64,000 nt of DNA, taken from NCBI GenBank assembly GCA_910589415.1, contig OU342637.1, forward strand, positions 25,209,162 through 25,273,161. Reading direction: 5' to 3'. Numbering within the stretch: position 1 is the first letter of the stretch; every line of letters starts with the position of its first letter. Below the pieces are notes generated by a model, which was not told the origin of the DNA, did not search any database, and saw only the letters and a program-made list of their open reading frames with translations. Made by a program: the position numbers and the translations under genes. The DNA comes from Malachius bipustulatus. Lineage: Eukaryota > Arthropoda > Insecta > Coleoptera > Melyridae. Below, piece by piece: positions 57,373 to 64,000 of the stretch.

Positions 57373-58290
57373 TTACTCATGATGACGCTGGTACCGAGTC
57401 AGTAATTTCTTCGGCATCTTCGGCGATTCGTCATTATTTTTACCATCGATGGGTAAAATTTGCCCGGCGATCTGCTTCTTCATCTCCTGCCTTCTACCTT
57501 GGATGGTCACCATCTCCATGCAATCTCGTAAAGTGACATGCCCTCCACAATGAATACGATTCTGCACTGAATGGTAGGCAGTTGGAGTCTTTGATGTTAA
57601 ATTCTCTTAGGATCAAGTTCAATGGCTGGTACATGGAATCCGTAACATTTTCCTGTGGTCAATTTCAAATCCTTCGGTTTGTCTACCTCAATCTGCGTTA
57701 AGCGTCAGGGCTTCAAACCCATTAGTTGCTATGGAAAAAAAACAGACAGTGCAGCATCCACCACCTCTTTGTGTGTTTGGATATCTGGTGGTCCATCCAT
57801 TTTCCCTAGTTTGACGAGATATGTTTTTGTCATTCCTCCTATTCTTATCTTACTTCCCCCACGCAGTTCCCATTGTTTGAAACTCGATCACCGAGGTAGA
57901 TCTCTGTCTTGACCTGAATCTCTTCAATCAGGTTTTGGTTTGGTGGCAAGAGGCTACCGTGTCTATAATCAGCCCATTTGGCTCGGTTGAGTTTTAAGCA
58001 GACTTCAACGCTTGCCTCTATCATTTGTATTTGACCTGCCATTACTTCTTCCGTTGATGTTAGAATCGTGATATCGCCTGCATATCGTAAGTTGGCTATT
58101 TTCTTTCCGGTTGCGTTTCTAATTATTATCAATTCCCCGTAGATGTTACAGAGTATTGGGGAGAGAGCACGTCCTTGCCTCACTCTCTTACGGGATGTCC
58201 CGGAACGGCCATTTCGTGTAATATTTGCCAGAATTAGAGGTTTGCACGTTTTTAAGTAATCTAACCGATGGCATACAGAGAAATGGAAGT
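57373..58290 (-). pseudogene. Non-LTR retrotransposon reverse transcriptase remnant
   Basis: Minus-strand 58300-57845 reads VRQGRALSPILCNIYGE, then KKIANLRYAGDITILTSTEE, then SVEVCLKLNRAK and KTEIYLGDRVSNNGNC. These are the RT finger-palm blocks 'VRQGC.LSP.LFN.Y.E', 'NLRYADD...L' and 'YLG..ISN.G'. The catalytic YADD is changed to YAGD, which would abolish activity. Further down, 57567-57373 reads HCGGHVTLRD...TIQGRR, matching the '(F)GH(V/I).RR...L.G...GKR' tail of insect endonuclease-reverse transcriptases. Frameshifts separate the two parts. The left end abuts the plus-strand ORF1 element at about 58299. Confidence 0.75.
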
Positions 58291-58298
58291 TAAGAGGC

Positions 58299-59303
58299 AT
58301 GGCGGCTTATGAGGGGATCAACCTCGTCTCCAAGTTAGGGAAGATTTCAGACAATGAATGCAAGGTACTGAAGAAAAGTACTGCACTTTGGTTTATTTGT
58401 CAACCCTGTAGAAATGATTATAAAATTTACAAACAAAGGATTTTAGAAGGCGGATTGGACATGATAGTTCAATTCATTTACAAAATGGATGCAAAAATGC
58501 AAGAACAAGCCGCAGAACAAAAGGTATTAGCAAATAATATAGATAAGATAGTAAAAAAGTTGGAAGATAAAAAGGAGAAGATATCATATAAGGATGCAAT
58601 TAAGGAAACAATCACACCTGTGATTATTAAACCTAAAAATGAGATAAATAAAAATGAAGTTAAAAAGGAACATGAAAAAATTGAAAAGGAATTGAGGGAT
58701 ACTGTTGATCATGTCTCCAACAAAGTGAAAAGCATAAAAAAAACAAAAGGTGGTGCTATTATAGTAAATTGTGAAACAAAACAGGATGGCGAAAATCTCA
58801 AAGCAGAAGTTAGTAAGAAGATGACAGATTATAAAGCAGATATGATTGAGAAGGTAAAAAGAAGAATAAAAATATGTGGACTGAGTGAAGTAAATGAAGA
58901 TGGATAAATAATCAGTCAAATTAAACAACAGAACAACTATGTGAGTCAAATAAAGATAGTTAAATTGTTAGAAACAAAGAAAAAGAGATACTGGGACTTG
59001 ATCGCAGAAGTGGATGAGTCATCGTTCAAGCAGATAATGGAGATGCAAAAAATTAACATTGGTTGGGATTGCTGTTATGTTTACGAGCACGTATATATAA
59101 AGCGATGCTTCAATTGTGGGGGATACAATCATAAAAAAGAAGCATGTAAAAATAGAATGACTTGTTTCAGATGCAGTGGAGAACATTTATCAAAAGACTG
59201 CGAAAAAAAGAAGAAATGTATCAATTGTGTTGAGGTGAATAGAAAATTGAATTTGAATATGGATGTAAGTCATGACGTTTTTGATGTAAATTGTGGTGTA
59301 TAG
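58299..59303 (+). pseudogene. LINE ORF1 (Gag-like) with zinc knuckles, one in-frame stop
   Basis: A single frame from the ATG at 58299 to the stop ending at 59303, broken only by TAA at 58905-58907. The N-terminus has WFICQPCRNDY, like the end of a PHD/CCHC-type finger found in many insect ORF1 proteins. A Lys/Glu-rich coiled-coil-like region follows (about residues 60-150), then an RRM-like part (KGGAIIVNC, KIVKLLETKKKRYWDLI). Near the C-terminus lie zinc knuckles CFNCGGYNHKKEAC (CX2CX4HX4C) and CFRCSGEHLSKDC, then CINC, the start of a third, incomplete one. This RNA-binding protein packages LINE RNA. The ORF2 that should follow is absent: the 3' UTR begins directly. It is clearly less decayed than the neighbouring RT remnant, which runs in the opposite direction. 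Confidence 0.8.
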
Positions 59304-59700
59304 AAGAAGAAAATAGAACAGAAAAAGAAGAAAATGGTGAATATTTGGTAGAAATAAATGGACAAGTGAAAGTAGGACACTAACAGATTGTTGCATTGTT
59401 GATAAACATTACGTATAGGTATGAAATGGATATTGTAAACAACAATAACGACGATAAAAAACGACCACGCGATCTTAGACATAAACATAGGTATTGAGAA
59501 TAAAAATAAAACATGATAGTGCAAAATAAGCAAAAAGAAATAATTAGCTAGTATAGGAAAAAAATGTATACGAAAGTAGGTTGATTTAATGTAGATTTAA
59601 TTAAGTATTATATTATAGTATTATAGTTATAAAGAATGTAATATTCTTCAAAAATAAACATTATTATTATTATTATTATTATTATATTATTATATTATAA
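59304..59700 (+). mobile_element. 3' UTR and (ATT)n tail of the ORF1 element
   Basis: A-rich stretch following the ORF1 stop, ending in AAAATAAAC and an ATT/TATT repeat run at about 59663-59698. Triplet tails are typical of I-related LINEs. There is no trace of endonuclease or RT between ORF1 and the tail, so the copy has a large internal deletion or belongs to an ORF1-only derivative. Confidence 0.6.
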
Positions 59701-61812
59701 GATAAAGATGACGCTCGATAGTGTAAACGAATAATAGCACACCCTTTCGGTGGCCAAAGTAACGCCAGCTAAAATAGGGTGACATAAAGTGAAATTATGA
59801 TATTGACGGTGTAGAAAATTTTAATTTGCTCACTTCGGAAAACCGATCTGTTATAAAATAATTAATCAAACAATAAGAAAAAATACAGGGAAAAAGTAAG
59901 TGCAGGTAGCACAACTACTAGCACGCTGATCAATTCAAATGAGCTGATAAAATCTGTGTAAAAAAATAAGAAAATGTTCCTCAAGAACTCATTTCAGGCT
60001 TTCTATTAAGTCGGAGCGCGTTTTTCTGATTAGAGTCATTTTTAGGTAATTTATGGTTTAATGAGAATCTACAATTTTTGTCGAGGGAACGTCGTGTGCC
60101 ATCGCTAAATCAACTTCGCTTCCAATTAAAATGAAAAACCTGAGAAATTCGAGCAATGAAACATTCCCTCTTCTCTATTTTTTCTATTATCTGACAGACC
60201 AGAGAATTCAACAACGTAATGAGAAAAGTTACAAAAGAAAAATAGCTGAAGTTGTGAAAAGGCAAAAAGAGGTCCCTCCTTCTTACTAAATTTATTTCCT
60301 TGATTAACTTTTCAGGTGTAGTATTTCTTCAGCACTTCTGTTCGACCGTGTTATTCCTCGCATTAACGGCGAACGTTTAAAAATAAATCGAATCACATTA
60401 ATATTTGCTGTCACTTGAAAAAAAATTGTCTGAAATATATCCATATAGAGAATACTACTGGGGAAAAAAAAAGACGGCAATAATAATAATAATATTAGCA
60501 AAGTGACCCGTTCAATCAAACTTAGAAATTATTAAGAAGTCAATCTAGGAAAGAGCTTTATCCTTTGAGAAGAAGATCAAACAAAATGTCACGCTAACAG
60601 GCCAGTTGATACCGGGTTCACCTTTCTGGACGTTTGTTTTCGATTACTTTTAAGGGTCTGTTATTTGGAAAAGTCACGCGATTATCGCTGTCAAATAGTA
60701 AACTTTTCATGTCGAATTATGAATAAGTAATGTCAGTCAACCACTTTCGGTATTAAGCTGACTACCTTTGCGTGAGATATCCAACACAAAATTGGCTTAT
60801 TGTTGACATACACAAAGAAATAATACCGATCGTGTTCGATATTCCATATTTTCGCTATAGAATTTTAAATCGCTCTTAATATTAAATCGCTTTATGCATA
60901 CAAAGTGTTATAAGTTCATTTTTCTACTCTTATTGAATTGTAACGTCTTTTTTTCTGTACAAGACCTTTCGATTACACTACTAATGCCTTCAGACGGGGT
61001 TAGGGGTGGATTCACACGAAATTATACGCAACATTAAAATACCAAACACAAATTTATTAAATCTCTAAGTTATTGTATTTAACTGAAATACTGAATCTCC
61101 TGGTTAAGATTTAGGTATTAATAATTTGATGTACTTAGCAGATTTCCCAATTTAGCGGTAAATCAGATTAAAATACGACAGGAATTATTAATTATTATAT
61201 CCTTAATTCATATCGCTTAGAGGAGAAAATTTAAATTACACAAGCGCTACGTGAGATTCTCCAAAAGGGTATTAGTTTAGCAGTCCCCGGGGCCGGGCTT
61301 GAAGAAATCAACACCGCATTACGGGCGATCAATACTCGTCCAAAATAACGGTTGTGGATTTTCTTTCGCAAATCTAGTCAGTACCTACAGTGGACTAGAC
61401 GGAGGGATACGGAGACACGCTGAACCGGAACAATTGGGTCAATGGTGTGAATCAGTACTTCACCCCGAGCTTCCTACCTTTATCCTTTCAAAATGTTCAA
61501 GTTTCTCAAAGAAAATAGACTTGGAGAGAGTGCTTCATTAATAGGATTTCATATCTGTACACAAAATTGTATATCCCCCTTCTTTTTGTTTTTTTTTTTG
61601 TCAAAGAGTGTCCCAAGAGCATTTTAACGTCATATCGGTCTTCGTCTTCGGTGTTTTTTCTTTAAAGGGAGAAATCAAAATTTTGATTTTTTTAATACTA
61701 GGATCTAGTGGGATCTAGAAGAAGGATCTTCTTCTTCTATTGAATTCTAGCTGGCTCTGTTAGATTCTGGAACGCGGTCATATGAAACAATGGACAGTTG
61801 TTCTGTTATTCT
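59701..61812. other. Unique AT-rich DNA, no gene recognised
   Basis: Holds the second copy of the 36-bp motif at 61089-61124. The frame at 61299-61541 has no recognisable domain and starts at a non-ATG codon. Nothing else seen. Confidence 0.4.
61089..61124 (+). repeat. 36-bp dispersed motif, copy 2
   Basis: See 47593-47628: same orientation, one difference, unrelated flanks. Confidence 0.7.
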
Positions 61813-62025
61813 ATTTTTTTTTAATAGGGTACATCGGTCTTAACTTTGTAGTTAAGACATAGTCGCTCAAACCTGGCAACTTTGAGTTCAAGAACTAGCT
61901 CATTTAGCCACAAACTATCTATAAATCTATAAATTGAACACAAACATCCATGGCGAGATTGGGATTCGAATCCAAACAGTCGCGGTCAGACTGTAACGGT
62001 TCTTTGACAACTCCAGTAACCAGTA
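61813..62025 (-). mobile_element. tRNA-derived SINE, copy 2
   Basis: Reverse-strand copy of the family seen at 50768-50995. On the minus strand: a tRNA-like head with B-box GGATTCGAATCCC, a diverged middle, then the shared body GAGCGACTATGTCTTAACTA, AAGACCGATG, and an A-run tail (61813-61821 as T's on the plus strand). The head end near 62025 is approximate. It is more diverged from the other copy in the head than in the body, so it may be a different subfamily. Confidence 0.7.
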
Positions 62026-64000
62026 ATTCGGTCGTTCGGCTTCACTCCCTTCTGTTTTACCCGCTTTCTGATAATCACACATGCGCGAGAGAGCATTTAA
62101 GAAAAGGTAAAGAGGTGAGGGTCACTCAGACGTTAGTGGAACTCTCGAAAGCGATGGAAGTCGTATAAAAAACATTTAATTACGTTGAGTTTCTTCTCCG
62201 GCGTCATATGCTCTCGAGAGTCCACGAGGCTATATGATGCTTTGTTCTGAGTTTGCTTGAATTTATTTTAAAGGATCTCGTTCTCTTGACAAGCAGTTCC
62301 CTAGTCCGAGACTCCCCTTGGCTTGATGCCACTTGTCCGGGACCTCTCTTGACTGGGATCTTTCATTAGATTTTTTATCTTGAAGGACCAGACTTGAAGC
62401 AACTTCGCAAGCCCGGATCATGAAATGATCCGAGCAGATTCACAACAGGTGTACCATCGCCACCTGTTGCCTTTAAGTTAAGTAACCAGGTTTTGACTTG
62501 TTGTAGACAATTTTGGATAATTCTCCGAGCAGTCAGATGTCTGTAAAGAATGGTCTGGTATCGCATATGAGCAATATTGACCCAGTCGTTTCAAATTAGG
62601 GCTTTCGTTTTAATTTTCATAAAAATTGTCTCTATTAAAGACAGAAGAGCTCCAATGCAAGCGTGTTATTCCTGGTATAAGGTGAAAGAAAGCTTCGACA
62701 GTTCGATATTCTCTGGATTAAAAAATCTAAATTCTCTGATGTTTTGACGTTGTCATGCCGTTTTTGATATTTGTAACTGATCCCACTTGTGAGGTCAATT
62801 TTTTTTTCGATTATAAGCAAAAAAGCGAGGCGTAAAGATTATTATTGCACGGTGAGAGAATTTAATATGGAGAGAATAATTCAATCAGTGTGATTATATG
62901 TGAAAAGCGGATGAGTGCTATGAAAGGGGTGTTTCCAGTCCAGAGGAATAATAGGGGACGGTTGTTTGAAGCTATTCCCGTAAAGGGATTCTGTTACTTT
63001 GTGGAAGGAAATACCCGCATTTAATTTGCGCATGGAAAAATAATTAACCTGCAGAAATGCTCCTGCGAAGAGAGAGAGTTGAAATTATTATCCGCAGAAA
63101 TGTGAGTTATGTCTCTTAAGCGGCGTTCTCGGATAACTGGCTAAATTACTTCTAAAACAGCAATACTATAATTTCAGGATATTACGTCGGCTCGTGTTCA
63201 GCTTTGAGAAAATACAGGTGGGATCCTGTACTCTTACACCCGGAGCTTGTTTATGGGAAATGCGGACGGGAAAACACACCGGATGTACCTGTGAACTCGA
63301 TCCTCCTGGTTCACACAAAGTGAATTATTGTAAATTAATTTCGTGAAATTTTACACTCTGAAGGGATCATTTTCTCGCTTCTCTCTCTCTCTCAGTCCTT
63401 ATTTCTTCCCTCTCTCCTCTCTTTTACTTATTTCGTCAAATCATGCTTCTTCATTGCTAGAGTACATTTTTTTTTAGATTTCATCTCCTCCTCATGATAG
63501 TTTTATATCTTCTTAAAATGAATTATATTAAATCGAGTGACATGCCACCGTCTCCCTTACCAGAATAAATAAAATAGGGACGATTGTGGGTATATGGGCC
63601 ATCAAGAGAGCCCTCTGTGTCAGGTTACCAGCTCCGTAGGCGAGTACTCCCGTCAGTCTGGGAGAACGGCCATCTGCCTCGTGTTGACCTGGCTAATGGA
63701 ACCGCCGTGTTCCCAACGCCGCCGCCGCTTCCTCCCGCTGTAATGTCTCTCTTTTCCTGGACGGGCCGACCGGGATTTACGACCGGGCCTCTAAATTACA
63801 ACGCGATGGAAAGTGTTTTAGCCAAATGTGGGAGAATCGCTGGAATTCGGGTGTTTGTTTTCGTGATGTTTACGTTAAAAGTGCTTAGGTTTACCTGGCA
63901 CCTGCTTTTAGTTTTTTCGCTTACCTGTTAATAACTCCTTCAACTAACCTGGGTGGTTTTGGTCATGATGGTAAAATTAAAGCCTGTTAAACGAAGATAC
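62026..64000. other. Unique DNA to window end, no gene recognised
   Basis: 63140-63330 and 63580-63930 are more balanced in composition. The latter holds a 115-codon plus-strand frame with no domain I know. A TCTC-rich tract lies at 63380-63420. May be regulatory or intronic DNA of a gene extending past the window. Confidence 0.35.

Noticed and set aside
58584..59533. Minus-strand frames rich in Phe/Ile/Leu, membrane-protein-like
   Set aside because: Antisense of the Lys/Glu/Asn-rich LINE ORF1, which produces hydrophobic-looking shadows.
63584..63931. 115-codon plus-strand frame with a hydrophobic C-terminus
   Set aside because: No signal peptide at the start, no domain, no splice or polyA support. 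It lies in a more GC-balanced block where longer chance frames are expected.

Overview
The window is AT-rich animal nuclear DNA. The repeat content points to an insect: non-LTR retrotransposons with triplet (ATT)n tails, BEL/Pao integrase pieces, a Penelope-like fragment, tRNA-derived SINEs and TA-flanked MITEs. A beetle or similar insect is my guess; nothing in the sequence fixes the order. There are no operons, CRISPR arrays, rRNA genes or intact functional tRNA genes. Most open frames are short chance ORFs in AT-rich DNA.

Host genes are few. (1) 14.2-15.1 kb, minus strand: an intronless metaxin-1 gene, an outer-mitochondrial-membrane import protein. (2) 8.59-9.48 kb, plus strand: a compact two-exon gene with TATA box, signal peptide, one short intron and polyadenylation signals. 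It encodes a secreted protein of about 255 residues that I do not recognise. (3) 50.07-50.19 kb, minus strand: one probable first coding exon (signal peptide or membrane anchor, with acceptor and donor sites). The rest of this gene is not visible to me. The long unique stretches around it may be its introns or flanks.

The rest is mostly repeats. The left third (2-18 kb) holds a ~100-bp tandem array with a CCTAGG-centred palindrome, a nested insertion inside a duplicated unit, a LINE endonuclease scrap, a Penelope-type hammerhead-like segment, a ~160-bp triplicate, foldback elements, and two TIR elements (TA-flanked 507 bp; TTA-flanked 1.37 kb). The middle (18-34 kb) holds another foldback, an 880-bp TA-flanked foldback MITE, a 14-unit ~202-bp satellite with a five-monomer higher-order period, and a decayed multi-copy ORF. 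The right part (34-64 kb) holds Penelope RT, BEL/Pao integrase and LINE RT scraps, a LINE ORF1 with one in-frame stop and a 3' tail but no ORF2, two SINE copies in opposite orientation, a CRE-motif-rich direct repeat, and a dispersed repeat shared with the left end.

The genes show no common pathway. The best candidates for something undescribed are the orphan secreted gene at 8.6 kb, the homogenised 202-bp satellite, and the unidentified signal-peptide exon at 50.1 kb.
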